From Pelobates cultripes (lineage: Eukaryota > Chordata > Amphibia > Anura > Pelobatidae), in assembly GCA_933207985.1 (NCBI GenBank), contig OW240912.1, forward strand, positions 201,537,134 to 201,601,133: DNA of 64,000 nucleotides, in the 5' to 3' direction. Shown one piece after another: positions 43,300 through 54,101 of this stretch (position 1 is its first letter; every line of letters starts with the position of its first letter). The notes beneath the pieces were generated by a model. It was not told the origin of the DNA and made no database searches. It was given only the letters and a program-made list of their open reading frames with translations. A program made the position numbers and the translations under genes.

Positions 43300-44155
43300 T
43301 AAATCTCGACCCAACGATGATCTAATGGATTGGAGTGCCACATCACTACTTGAGAAAATTGTGCAGCATAATAGTAAAAAAGCTAATTCGGAAGACCTAA
43401 TCCTCCTCTGTTCCTGGTTCTAAATAAAAGATTCCTAGCTAATCTATGATCCTTATTTTAGAAACAGAAACATAAAATGTGACGGCAGATAAGAACCATT
43501 TGGCCCATCTAGTCTGCCCATTTTGCCTGATAAACGCACTATTGTTTTCTGCAGGCCATCTAAATAACTCTTTGTAATTTTGAGAGGCAACAAAATAGGC
43601 TTATCGATCCATCCTTTCAAGTCTTTCTTTGATCTGTTAATGAGAGGCCTGTAATTATCAAAAAAACAGATTTGCATAAGAAGAACCAATCTTAACACTC
43701 AAATATTGAAAAGATGAGCTGAAGATCAGATCAAATTTTGATGATAGACACTCTATCTCAGCTTGTGATATATGGAAGGGCACAGCACAGGATTTAGAGT
43801 AGTTTATTTTGTAGTCTAATAATCGAAATAAAGAAGGAAGTGACTAGTCAGGGTTAGCAACAGAAAGTAAAACATTGTCAGCATAAGCTGCAAAATTGAA
43901 CATCTCTAAGCCTATTGTAACACCCTGGATAGTTCTAGCTGCTTTAATACTATGAAGAAGAGGTTCCAATGAAAGAGCGATTAAAATTGGTGAGAGAGGG
44001 CACCCTTGACGAGTGCCATTAAAAATCTCAAAAGAAACTGCCTGTGATCCAGGAAGTTGTATCTGTGCCCTTAGATTAGAATATAGAGCATTGATTATAG
44101 TGATTAAAGAGACCAGAAATCCCCAGAAAATGAGTAGTCAAAACAGATAGGGATT
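43300..44155 (-). pseudogene. Inverted 5' part of a second L1 copy (RT region)
   Basis: On the minus strand: 'NGTRQGCPLSPI' (about 43975-44030), 'AAYADNVL' (a changed FADD, near 43870-43900), then diverged C-terminal sequence to about 43300, with many stops. Read with the plus-strand piece that follows, it looks like one L1 whose 5' part was inverted on insertion. Confidence 0.7.
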
Positions 44156-44229
44156 ATTTTCGCTATATTCAGATTAGACATTTTGCCCAGACCCCGACTA
44201 TTTGGAGTGCAGCACAGACTGCACCGTTA

Positions 44230-44830
44230 CTTTTTTTAAAACTGTGTATTTCAGAGAGATGTAAGAAAGGCCTAATTTCAACTCTTTGCATTTATATCAG
44301 GAACCATCAGTGTGGGGCACACTTACATATATGTCACAATGGGAATCAGACTTAGGAGAAGCTCCAGAGATGGAAGTTTGGACAGATATCTGGAAAACAG
44401 CATCTAAACTATCAGTTTGTGTGCTCTCACAGGAGAAAATGTTTTAAATTTTGTTTAGATGGCATGTAACTCCTGTTTACATGTATAGAATCGGCAGGAA
44501 CCCATCAGATATGTTGGTTTAGGGGCACTTACTTACATATGTGGTGGGAGTGCCCTAAAATGACTTAATTTTGGAAACTAGCAAAAGATCTTATATAGGC
44601 CGCCCTTCAAAGATCAAGTGAATTCTCTAGACTTAAAGAGGGAATACCCAAGCATTCACAAAAATTATTGTAGTCTATAACATTAGCAGCTCATGCTGGA
44701 TGGCTGAAAACTGTTACTCCACCAATAAGTAAGTAATTTACTTATGGACGAACTGATTTCAAAAGTCAGACATTCAATCCCATCCTTTAACAAAGTTTGA
44801 GATCCATGGCGAAAGTTTACTACCAACAAG
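44230..44830 (+). pseudogene. 3' part of the second L1 copy (plus strand)
   Basis: The plus strand reads 'SQWESDLGEAPEMEVWTDIWKTASK', then 'MYRIGRN', then 'LLTYVVGVP', a frame-broken version of the zinc region (H..WW..CP) of L1 ORF2. No clear poly(A). It ends near the LTR-like sequence at 44866. Confidence 0.7.
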
Positions 44831-44865
44831 AATAGATAAGAAAACCACAGTGTATTCTTAAAGCT

Positions 44866-45422
44866 GTGACATCCAGACGGCCAGATAAGGTCGCCCCAGA
44901 AGTGCTCGACAGGGGATTTGAACCTGGATACTTTGCTATACTGGGCTTGCTATCTGCCTTTCAGCCACAGCAGTTCCTAGTCCTTGGAAATGTTCTAGTC
45001 CTGTTAATCCTGGCCTGTCTGCCGCACTGGGGGCTGGACTTCGTCTATTGCTGTGCTTCACCTGAGATTGATCAGTCATCAGCTGGGTATATAAGCACTG
45101 CCTCGCCCTGGGAACTTTGTCAGTTCTTTGATCCTGGTTTATGTGTTCAGTGCCTGTTTTCAAGTCTCCTGAATTTGTACTCCATATTGACCTCGGCTTC
45201 TGTCTTTGTTTATCCTGGCATCCTTTGACTTCGGCTACCCCTTGAATATCCTGCTGTTTGTGTTCTTGTAGGTACTGCTTTGGAATCACATTTCCTGCAC
45301 AGCACCCATGCAGCGATTCACAGTCCAGGTGGCTTCTTCTCTGGTCACCTTGGACTGTCTATCTGCAAGGGTGAGCAAACATTTCTGTGTTACAGACTCC
45401 ATCCTCAGGTTAGACCCTGACA
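44866..45422 (+). repeat. LTR-like segment with TATA box
   Basis: Starts tgtgacatcc and ends ccctgaca (TG...CA), with 'gggtatataagcactg' near 45088 as a promoter-like TATA. No matching flanking duplication was found and no internal retroelement sequence follows, so this is a tentative solo LTR. The 120-codon frame over it is probably fortuitous. Confidence 0.45.
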
Positions 45423-45748
45423 TATAGTCAGGGAATCACATGAATAGTTATTATTTTTTTGTTTGTTCATTTAATTGTTTGATACTTTGTTTCTTCATTC
45501 TCTTTGAGATTAGGTATTTTAAATCTATATTTAAATTTAAAAAGAGAGAAAATTAAACTTTATTTTTTTTTTTTTTATACAAAAGCCATAGAGCCAGGAC
45601 ACAGGCCCTGCACAGTAAGACATAAAATAGGGACAATTAAAAACATAGATAATACATAGACAAAACTTTACAACAAAACTGTTGGAGAATGTTAGGAGGG
45701 ATTTCTTCCTTTACCGCTTTGATATTAATGTACCGTTTATGTTCAGGT

Positions 45749-45940
45749 TTAAATCCCTTGTCTCTCCATTAGTTTGAGCCAATGCTCGCATATATGCTGT
45801 TTGTTTCTATTAGTATAATAAGACTTGCCTATTAAGGCTTCCATCCTTAATTGGTAAAGGAGTTGTAGCTTACAATGATCCAAATTAAAATGTACAGAAT
45901 TCTTCCAATTACGTGCCACAATTAGTTTTGCCGCCGCCAT
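45749..45940 (-). pseudogene. L1 ORF2 C-terminal end (third copy)
   Basis: Short frame with MAAAKLIVARNWKNSVHFN, the 'AK..I...WK' end typical of L1 ORF2. Separated from 45987-46589 by a frameshift or stop. Confidence 0.7.
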
Positions 45941-45986
45941 ATAGTGTAAATAAATATAAACTTCTTTGGATTGTAGATTATGAATA

Positions 45987-46589
45987 TTAAGTTGTAGCAG
46001 GGCATTTTCTGAGAATTTGTTTTCCTTTTAGTCTTTCTATCTCAGAGAAAACCTTTGACCATAACTTTTTCACCAACTCACACCCCCACCATATATGTAA
46101 AAAGGAGCCATAATATTTGCTACATCTCCAACACATCAGGGAGCTGGAATTGTACAATTTAGCCATCCTAGATGGTACAATATACCACCTGTTCATTATC
46201 TTAAATACCACTTCTATAATGTTTAAACAGTGAATATTTTTTAGTTCTTTGGGGTAACACCCGACACCATTCTTCTCTTGAAATTTAGATTTTAAGATCT
46301 TACTCCCATTTTTGAGTTGCCAGATGGAGCCCTCTGAGGTGTTAAAAAGAATATTATGTTTTATAAAGTTTATGATCCTAAAATAATTATACCATTCTTC
46401 AGGTGATATTTGAAACTCTTGAATGATTGTTGAGAATGGTTTGATATTATCATTTAGTAATAATTGGTTGATCTGCATTATACAATTTAGAGTCCACCCC
46501 TCGACTTGTAAATCCCTAACAAATATTGAAATATCAGTTAGTTTGAGGCTTCTCTGCACTTTATTTTCTAAACCACTCATCTGTTTCAA
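45987..46589 (-). pseudogene. L1 ORF2 C-terminal region with zinc motif (third copy)
   Basis: A 200-codon frame with LMCWRCSKYYGSFLHIWWGC, the CX2CX8HX4C motif, preceded by NRWYIVPSRMAKLY. Stops bound it on both sides, so it is a fragment. Confidence 0.8.
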
Positions 46590-46868
46590 TTTTTCCCACT
46601 CATATATTATTGAGGCGTTAGAGAGTCTGGCTGATTTAACCCGGGCATCTTATTTCCCCATCCACATCAAACTACTCAGGTCCTCTAGTCCACTCATTTC
46701 TGTTTCCAGAGCGTACCAAACCTCTTCCTAGCACTATACAATTGTGTCCGATTTAAATGAAAATAATACTTGAAAGATACGTATGTTTTATATAGGGAAA
46801 ATCAATCCCACCATCTCAGGTTTTCTGTGTTTTTTTATTTTTTTATTAATTCTTGGTCGTTTCCCTTT

Positions 46869-47201
46869 TCAAATAAAATTAACAAAATCTCGTTGGACCA
46901 AATCCAACCGAGGTTGGGTCATTCTTAAATGGAGCAGACGAAACATATAAGACCATTTGGGTAACAAGCAAGCATTAATTGAGTTTATTCTCCCCCAGCA
47001 TGTTAACTCAACATTTCTCAATTTTTTCAAAGAATTGTGAGTAAATCTGAAAATACATAAAAAATTTGTCTGCATCAAGTCCTTAGTTATTATCCCCAAG
47101 TATGGTAAGCTGTCATTAGTCCACTTGAAATTATAACTATCTTTCAAATGTGACCTACTACTTCTGTCCATGTTAATAGTCATCACTGTTGATTTATGCA
47201 T
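46869..47201 (-). pseudogene. L1 ORF2 post-RT segment (third copy)
   Basis: KWTNDSLPYLGIITKDL, then LTCWGRINSINACLLPKWSYMFRLL, matches the 'YLGI..........W.GRI...KM..LP...Y' region after the RT core in L1. Upstream, in other frames, 'LYADNLIITL' is visible. Confidence 0.78.
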
Positions 47202-47358
47202 ATTAACTTTATAGTTAGAAATTAAACTCTACTCTTCCACCTCCTTCATTAGGGCTTCTAGTGATTTTGACAGGGTCAATTAAGGTTATGATCAAGTTGT
47301 CCGCGTACAGATTCAGCTTGAGATCTTTCTATTTGGTGGAAAAAACCTTTTATCAAAC

Positions 47359-48413
47359 TGTAGCGGAGATGCAATATTTCCCAGGTTATCTCCGCTTATG
47401 ATCCAAGTGAGGCTCAGGAACAAGCAAATAATAAATCCACAGGCAAGGTTTCCAGCAGGTAAAATCACAGCAATATCCCCACAGCAATCCCAATAACTGG
47501 ACGACACACAGTTTCAGGAGCAGAACTGAAAGCTTTAATCCACAGTCTCCTTTTAAAGCATGCTCCCATGCAAGGGAGGGATTTACAGTAATTATTACAG
47601 TAGCCAATCCTGTCCTGGTAACCTCCCACACATCTCCTCCCCTCAGCCAGCATCATAATCCCCTTATCCAGTACAGTAATTCCCCCCGTTTCTGGATGTA
47701 CCCCTAAACGTAGGGGTACCGCTTTAAATCCTACATCCCCAGATACCCCTGATCTGGGTGAACAACATATCCAAAAATCACCCAGATCAGACCAGGGGTT
47801 CGGGAAATGTATGGAGGGAATAAAATGACCGACCGCACTAACTGAGATAGCCGAATGAGGTTCCATGCGAATGGGCCCTGCGGTCGGTCCTGGCATAAGG
47901 GAATTAAATACACGAAAACCTCTAGCTATAGAGGCTAGGGAGGGTTCGCCTGAATCCCCTCGTTCGGTTCTTTCTATCTACCGAACGAGGGGCCCCTTGT
48001 TCGGTAGTTTGGAACCGAACGGACCGGGCTTGTGGAGGTCTCAGCGGTGTTCGCCTACTCGAGTGTCCGATTTTAGTTCCAGACACTCGACGGCAAAACA
48101 CCGCTGTTCGGGAGTTTTAAAATGGCCGCCGCCACGTGTTCGTTTGTCGAATGGCGGCCACCCCCGAGAACAAAGGACGGCTACTTACTAGTCAATTACC
48201 CGTTCGCAACAATGTTGCAACGGGTAATTGAGGACACACTTCACACAGGGGAGGTCTGGTTGTTTGGTATTTTCATTCGAATAAACTAAGGTAATGAAAC
48301 TACCGAACAATCAGAGGAATACAATTCTTTTAAAACACATAGAAAACTAGCAGATCACACGAATGCAGTAATTTCAAAGACATTTGCAGGACAGCCCAGT
48401 GCCATCCGCTACA
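47359..48413. mobile_element. Solo LTR (1055 bp) inside an L1 copy
   Basis: Ends tgtagcgga and tccgctaca are inverted copies in TG...CA form, flanked by exact 5-bp caaac (47354-47358, 48414-48418). L1 coding similarity continues on both sides. No internal retroviral genes, so this is a recombined solo LTR; a 5-bp duplication fits Ty3/gypsy-like or retroviral elements. It contains hairpins at 47751-47788 and 48191-48232 ('caattacccgtt...aacgggtaattg'). The 20101-20480 repeat is a relative. Confidence 0.88.
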
Positions 48414-48624
48414 CAAACGATATTTACATCGGTATTTATCAGAGAGATTGGTCTGTAGCTTTCGACTTTTGATGGATCTTTATCCTGCTTTTAATATTGG
48501 GAGAATGTTAGCTCTAAGCTTTGCTCTGGGAAACATATTTCAATTTATTTTGTTGGAAATCTAGATTGGGAAATGTTATAAACAATTTATATGTATTGCT
48601 TACACTTACTTTTTTTTTTTTTTT

Positions 48625-49118
48625 TGACAATCTTTATTTTCCTTTTTATCATTTTGTCACAGAAATGTGTAGATACGGTGAAATATCAGTTGTAACATCA
48701 TATTTCTGAATAGCATAACAACATTCGTAGCCTTTATACTAACATTCTCAAATCATAAATATTTCAATAGTTTCCTTCACATGCATTAGGTAGTGTAACA
48801 TATGATCAGGTTTCAAGGCTCCTAGCTCCTCTTGCATTCAGTGCGCAGTTTGTTGCACTTATGATGTGCACTCTACGTTTAGGGTGAGAACCGGTATCTG
48901 GTGTAGTAGTTGTAGGGGGTATTTAAGGTGTCCGTCCTGGAGTACTCCAGGTATCGGTGGTTTGTGTAGTTTGTTCTAGCGGGTGTTATGTCTTCCTGAA
49001 GTCTGTTGTGGTCGGGGGGGGGTGAAAACTGTCCGTAGTCTGTGTGTGGTTAATGGGTAGGGCGTGTCTGTGCTTATGAGGGGGTAAGGCAGTTATCGTG
49101 GTGTTCTGTGAGTTTCAG
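48625..49118 (-). other. 3' UTR of the full-length L1
   Basis: About 490 bp between the ORF2 stop and the poly(A), with AATAAA close to the tail (near 48631-48637). G-rich words on the plus strand ('ggtcggggggggg') lie near 49011-49022. Confidence 0.75.
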
Positions 49119-52118
49119 CTATATTGGCTCGGGGGTTACAGTTCCATCTGCCACGTATGTGGTCCATGGGTACCAGGTCAATGCACACCGCTCCGATTTC
49201 CCGTGGAGGTCGGCCGTCAGGGTCTCCATTGAGTATATGTCCTCTACCACTGACATCCATTGCCCCAAGGTGGGCGCTCTTGGCTGTTTCCACATCCTCG
49301 GGATAAGGGATTTGGCGGCATTGAGTAGCGGCAGTTCCAGGGATTTTTTGTAGGCTGTCAGTGGGCTTTGGGTGTGGTGCAAAAGCATCGTTAGGGGTGC
49401 CAGGGGGATATCGGTGCCTGTAATTTTGTTGATCTCTCCTCTAATTTGTTCCCAGAAAGGGGCAATTACTGGGCATGACCACCACATGTGGAGATACGTG
49501 CCAGGTTGTGTGCCACATCGCCAGCACATGCCTGACGTGGTACCGTGCATGCGGTGCAGTGTGTCGGGCGTTCTATACCAGCGCGTTAGCACTTTATAGT
49601 TTAATTCCTGATATTTTGAGCTGATAGAGCATTTGTGCGTGAGGGTATAAATCTTGTCCCATTCGTGCGCAGTGAGTGTCTCTCCCGCATCCCTCTCCCA
49701 GTGGTCTTTGAACCTAAGCTCCACGTCCCTGTTCGTCTGAGTCGTGAGTAGGGTGTACAGGGTTGAAATTCCCCTGGTGATGTGTGTGCGTTGCACACAT
49801 AGGGTTTCAAAGTCAGTTAAGGGTCTGTGTAGGTGCCCCTTACCCGACAGGGCTGAGTAGTAAGATTTTATTTGGCGGTATCTAAACTGTTCAAGGAATG
49901 TAGGTGTTCTGTCGGGGCATAGTTCTCCGATTGTTTTTAGGCCGTTGGTGCTGAGCCATTGGTGTATATATGACCAGTCCGTCGGTTGGAGTCCGGCTAG
50001 GTCACCTCGAGTCAGTGAATCTGCCAAGTCCGGGTTATGTGTGAGGGGGATCAGGGGGCTGGGCGAAGTGGTGAGTTGTAGACGGTATCGGGTTGCCATC
50101 CAGACCCTCAGGGTGGCGTCTATTAAGGGGTTTTTAGTTTGTAGATCTGCATGCGTAGCAGTGTGTAGCCATAATGTGGGGGGTATGTGCCCTCCCGACT
50201 GTTCCAATTCCAGCGTGACCCATTGTTTTGTGGGATGCTGTGCGTGCCAGTCTGTGAGCCTGTGTAAATGTGCGGCCCGGTAGTATGTCTCAATTGAGGG
50301 CAGGCCGGTACCCCCCAACGGTTTTGGCAGTTCCAATGTCGTTCTCTTGATGCGTGTTGGGCGCGAATTCCAAACGAATCTGCGGATGGCGGTCGACAGG
50401 GAGCTAAAGAACGCCCTGGGGACCGCGATCGGCACCGTCTGGAATAAATAGAGCAGTCTGGGTAGTAGGTTCATTTTGACTGCGTTAATGCGTCCAAACC
50501 AAGATATATATTGTGGGGCCCATTTTCTCATGTCTGCCTGGATCTTTTGTAGCAGCGGGTGGTAGTTTTGGTAGTACAGTTGGGTCATGTCTTTTGGTAG
50601 CCATATACCCAGGTATTTCAATTTAGTGGGGCACCATTTGAAGCGGAATTGGGTGTGTAGCGTCGTTGAGGAGTCCTGGGGGCTTGGAAGGTGAAGGGCT
50701 TCTGACTTATCTGTGTTGAGCTTAAGGTTAGATATCAAGCCAAACCTTCGGAATGCGGCCAGAAGATTAGGAAGTGATATCCGCGGAAGGGTGAGGAAAA
50801 ACAACATGTCATCCGCGTATGCCGCAACTCGATATTCTCGCCGGCCGACGGTGAATCCCGTGATACCCCCATCTCGTCGGACCGCCCCCAGGAAGGGTTC
50901 CAGGGAGAGGGCAAACAGGAGGGGGGACAGCGGGCAGCCCTGGCGGGTTCCATTTCGAATGGGAAAGGGGGTGGACAGAGCACCATTCACCCGAATCCGT
51001 GCCGTCGGGCTCGTGTACAGGGAAAGGACCCATGATCGCATGCGTGGGCCGAATCCCATGTGTGTGAGTGTTTCCTCCAAGTACAGCCAGTCCACCCGGT
51101 CGAAGGCCTTCTCGGCATCTGTCGAGAGGAGGAGTAGCTCCCGGTGTTGCGACCTTGCTACTTGCAGTATGTTTAGGGCTTTGATGGTGTTATCTCTTCC
51201 CTCCCTCTCTGGGATGAACCCGACCTGGTCCGAGTGCACTAGGTGTGGTAGGTGCTTCGCGATTCGCAGGGCTAGTGTCTTGGCGAACAGTTTGAGGTCT
51301 GCATTGAGCAGGGATATGGGGCGGTAGCTAGCGCAATTCGCTGGGTCTTTACCTTCTTTGGGTATCACCGTGACTATGGCCGCTAGTGTGTCAGTGGGAA
51401 ACCGTTCCCCGTCTTGAAGTGAGCTAAGACCTCGTAGGAGGTTCGGCAATAATACATCGCGGAATGTTCGCAAGTATGCCAGCGGAAGGCCATCTGGGCC
51501 AGGTGCCCTGTGGGATTTGGAGATTTTTAATGCTGCGGCTAACTCTTCTATCGTGAGGGGTCGTTCTAGTTCCTCTATCATTTCTGGGGTCAATTGTCTT
51601 TCTACATTTTGGTCTAAGTACTCCGTTATTTGGCCCTGGCGTTGGGCCTGTGTGATGACCGTCGTGGGCTGGGGGATATTATATAAGTCAGTGTAGTAGT
51701 CCACAAAAGCACGTTGGATTCCGTCGGGTAGACTTGTTACAGTCTTGTCTCTAGTGTTAATTTTGTGTATGTGGTTCGCCCTTCTCCTGTCTTGAAGCTG
51801 GCGGGCTAAAAGCCTACCGCTCTTGTTGGAGTACTCGAAGAAGTGCCGAGCCAACTTTCTAAGGGTGCGCAAGAGGCCCTTGGCTAGTATGTCCCGTCTC
51901 TGCCTCCTAAGCTCCGTCAGTCGGTGGTACTCGTTTTCCCCCTGATTTTGTTTGTGTGCCTGCTCTAGTGTGGTGATTTGTGCGTTTAGGGTGGACAATT
52001 GTTGTGTGCGTTCTTTTTTACGCTGTGAGCATATTTTGATATAGTGGCCTCTAATGACACATTTATGTGCCTCCCAGATTGTTAGGGGGGGGGGTGTCTG
52101 ACGTGTTGTTAGTGTCAA
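49119..52118 (-). CDS. L1 ORF2, reverse transcriptase and C-terminal part (999 codons)
   Basis: Continues ORF2 after the frameshift at the G run. Linker (GLLRTLRKLARHFFEYSNKSG), then the RT: KSHRAPGPDGLPLAYL, YRPISLLNADLKLFAKTLA, GFIPEREGRDNTIK, STDAEKAFDRVDW, NGTRQGCPLSPLLF and AAYADDMLFF (catalytic YADD, 50808-50819). Then KYLGIWLPKD and the zinc motif CWRCGTQPGTYLHMWWSC (about 49505-49560). It reverse-transcribes the element RNA at the nicked target in the nucleus. No stop interrupts 3 kb, so the copy is young. The apparent start at 52118 is internal; the true start is in the upstream frame. Confidence 0.93.
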   Translation of the reverse strand: MTLTTRQTPPPLTIWEAHKCVIRGHYIKICSQRKKERTQQLSTLNAQITTLEQAHKQNQGENEYHRLTELRRQRRDILAKGLLRTLRKLARHFFEYSNKSGRLLARQLQDRRRANHIHKINTRDKTVTSLPDGIQRAFVDYYTDLYNIPQPTTVITQAQRQGQITEYLDQNVERQLTPEMIEELERPLTIEELAAALKISKSHRAPGPDGLPLAYLRTFRDVLLPNLLRGLSSLQDGERFPTDTLAAIVTVIPKEGKDPANCASYRPISLLNADLKLFAKTLALRIAKHLPHLVHSDQVGFIPEREGRDNTIKALNILQVARSQHRELLLLSTDAEKAFDRVDWLYLEETLTHMGFGPRMRSWVLSLYTSPTARIRVNGALSTPFPIRNGTRQGCPLSPLLFALSLEPFLGAVRRDGGITGFTVGRREYRVAAYADDMLFFLTLPRISLPNLLAAFRRFGLISNLKLNTDKSEALHLPSPQDSSTTLHTQFRFKWCPTKLKYLGIWLPKDMTQLYYQNYHPLLQKIQADMRKWAPQYISWFGRINAVKMNLLPRLLYLFQTVPIAVPRAFFSSLSTAIRRFVWNSRPTRIKRTTLELPKPLGGTGLPSIETYYRAAHLHRLTDWHAQHPTKQWVTLELEQSGGHIPPTLWLHTATHADLQTKNPLIDATLRVWMATRYRLQLTTSPSPLIPLTHNPDLADSLTRGDLAGLQPTDWSYIHQWLSTNGLKTIGELCPDRTPTFLEQFRYRQIKSYYSALSGKGHLHRPLTDFETLCVQRTHITRGISTLYTLLTTQTNRDVELRFKDHWERDAGETLTAHEWDKIYTLTHKCSISSKYQELNYKVLTRWYRTPDTLHRMHGTTSGMCWRCGTQPGTYLHMWWSCPVIAPFWEQIRGEINKITGTDIPLAPLTMLLHHTQSPLTAYKKSLELPLLNAAKSLIPRMWKQPRAPTLGQWMSVVEDIYSMETLTADLHGKSERCALTWYPWTTYVADGTVTPEPI

Positions 52119-53382
52119 AGTATTGTGTCAGTGCTTGCCTGGCTTGTTCCTTGTCCACTAGGTCAAGTAGTAAGTTTTCGTTCAACTTCCATTGCCGCTC
52201 TGCAGGTTTATGTAGGGGGGATTGGATTTGTACTGTAATGGGGGCGTGGTCAGAGTCTGCGATATGCCCTATGCTAGCTCGTTGGAGTAGTGTTAGGGCC
52301 TCTTGCGCCATTAGGATGTAGTCTATTCGGCTGTAGCGTCGATGTACAGCCGAGTAGAAGGTGTAGTCTCTGCCCTCGGGGTTAGCCACTCTCCAGCAGT
52401 CAGCTAAGCCACACCGGGCTAAGGCCCTCCCTGTTGAGCGTATGCAGTGACCTGGTATCGAAGTTTCTCCCCTAGATGTATCCAACCTAGAGTCAAGGGG
52501 AATGTTGAGGTCTCCTGCCACTATCAGAAGGCCTTCTCTGAATTTGTTTAGTAGGGCTAGCGTTTTAGTTAGGAAGACGTGTTGACGTCGATTAGGGGAG
52601 TACAGGCAGGCAAATGTGTAGGTGGACTGTGCTATCGTGCCTTTGATAAATACGTATCTACCCCCGGGGTCTGACTTCTGCTCCGTGCAAACGAATGGGA
52701 CTGTACTGGAGAGTAGGATTGCTACTCCGGCCTTCTTCCCGTCCGGGTGATTAGCATAGAATCCTGTGGGGTAACGCCCGTTTCTCACGGTTGGCGCCTC
52801 TGTACCCTGAAAATGTGTTTCCTGTAAGAACGCCACTGAGGCGCGCTCTGCCCACAGTGTGCGAAGTAGTTGGGACCTTTTTTCGGGAATGTTTAAGCCT
52901 CTTACATTGTTAGACCATAGGGTCAGTGGTGTCGGCTTGTAGTTAGAGCCCATCTCTATCAGCGTTTGTTGTGAGGCGTGTGTGGGTATGTGTGCGTCAG
53001 TGGTTGATGGGTATAGGGGTAAGGTCTGTCCGGTGTCTGGGGAGGGTGATAGTCTGTCCAAGAGAAAGGCAACTGTGACTCGCCTCGGTTTTGTCGCCTT
53101 CTGGTGTCTGTTCCCCTGGGGGTGAGTCACCTCGGTGGCCTCCGAGTGTATATACAACGTGAGTCCGTTGCTTGGGGTATGCGGTCCCTCTAGTGTGGGT
53201 CGTTCGATAGTGTTGTGTCGAGCCTTTCCCTTGGCTCCCAGCTCACCTATTGTGTTGGGTTGTAGATCTCTCCGAGTATGTTTCCGTCCCGGAAACCCCA
53301 CCCACCTTCGTTGCCCCTCCCTGTCTCGGCCTATGTATGGCCTGTGTATGTGTCTGACTCTAACTCGGGCCCCAAGTTTCAC
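52063..53382 (-). CDS. L1 ORF2, apurinic-type endonuclease part
   Basis: The frame contains LWSNNVRGLN, FLQETHFQG, ACLYSPNRR, IVAGDLNIPLDSRLD, RRYSRIDYILM and HIADSDHAPITV, the full motif set of the L1 endonuclease that nicks T-rich target DNA. The ATG at 52953 (MGSNYKPTPLTLWSNN) is the likely start because it gives a family-typical length; the 143 codons upstream of it (from 53382) look like non-conserved leader. The frame ends at 52063 only because of the G-run frameshift; the amino acids around it overlap the RT frame (TPPPLTIWEAHKC). Confidence 0.9.
   Translation of the reverse strand: MKLGARVRVRHIHRPYIGRDREGQRRWVGFPGRKHTRRDLQPNTIGELGAKGKARHNTIERPTLEGPHTPSNGLTLYIHSEATEVTHPQGNRHQKATKPRRVTVAFLLDRLSPSPDTGQTLPLYPSTTDAHIPTHASQQTLIEMGSNYKPTPLTLWSNNVRGLNIPEKRSQLLRTLWAERASVAFLQETHFQGTEAPTVRNGRYPTGFYANHPDGKKAGVAILLSSTVPFVCTEQKSDPGGRYVFIKGTIAQSTYTFACLYSPNRRQHVFLTKTLALLNKFREGLLIVAGDLNIPLDSRLDTSRGETSIPGHCIRSTGRALARCGLADCWRVANPEGRDYTFYSAVHRRYSRIDYILMAQEALTLLQRASIGHIADSDHAPITVQIQSPLHKPAERQWKLNENLLLDLVDKEQARQALTQYFDTNNTSDTPPPNNLGGT
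52085..52094. other. Run of ten Gs at the ORF2 frameshift
   Basis: The endonuclease and RT frames meet exactly at this homopolymer. One base more or fewer would decide the frame. Homopolymer length is a common sequencing error, so the lesion may not be real. Confidence 0.85.
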
Positions 53383-54101
53383 GTCATTCTGTAACTGTTG
53401 CTACACGTATTGTACCGCGTCCGCGCAATTGTTTACAAACAATAAAAACCATAAACCAATATAACAATCATAATAAACAGTTGTGGAGCAAGGCCCCCCA
53501 TTCTTCCCCCCCCCCAAAGGGAGCTCCCCACACCCCCCCCTTGGTGGCCCCATTACATGCCTGAGAGGCCCTCGGCTGTCCAGAAGGTGCTGGGATCTAT
53601 GCTATCGGTCGTGCCCTTCAGGCTAGAGCTTGGGGAGATCACCCTTATAGCGGTGGGTATAACCCTGGTATGGTGGCAGCCTCCCAGCTTCCACCCCCGC
53701 ACCCCCTCCACCCAAAGGTAGTTGGTGTTCCCGGGCCTTGGCCACTAGGAGAGTCCCAGCGTGGCATGTCCATGCAAAGTCTATCTCCTGGGGGTCCCCA
53801 CCCCTGGTTGTGAGGCTCAGGTTAGGCCACCCCCTGCTAATGAGGATCTGGACCCCATGTTGCGGGCTTAGGTCAGGGAATCAAGTACATACCAAGTTGT
53901 GCTGTGGTTCGACCAGGTGCGTGGGGGGCAATGTCGTCTCGTGGTGCCCGACACCCACAGGAGCTTCCGGTGGTCGTGTCTAGGCCTTCTGAGCTGTCTT
54001 GTGGCCTTCTCTCGTAGTGGCTGGGGGGCCGTTGGTGGGGTGGCAGGTTGACGGTCGGGTTAGCAGAATGGGAGGTAGGGGAACAGGTTCATAGGGGACA
54101 G
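53383..54101 (-). other. Inter-ORF region of the full-length L1
   Basis: About 720 bp (about 1.15 kb if ORF2 starts at 52953) between the ORFs, much longer than in mammalian L1. GC-rich with C/G homopolymers (53507-53516). The short plus-strand frames over it have no recognisable domain. Confidence 0.6.

Larger units (their letters stand above)
45559..48606 (-). mobile_element. Third L1 copy, minus strand, interrupted by a solo LTR
   Basis: The 3' end is the poly(T) at 45564-45577 on the plus strand. ORF2 pieces on the minus strand: 45749-45940, 45987-46589 (zinc region), 46869-47201 (post-RT), 'LNLYADNLIITL' near 47290-47330 (catalytic YADN), then after the solo LTR 'PRAKLRANILPILKAG' (48470-48530). 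The stretch between the last two is too short to hold the RT core, so it was internally deleted before the LTR arrived. The full-length L1 at 48607 follows directly. Confidence 0.8.

Noticed and set aside
44866..45228. 120-codon frame starting MTSRRPDKVAPEVLDRG
   Set aside because: Lies across an LTR-like, TATA-containing repeat. No recognisable domain and no conserved neighbours.
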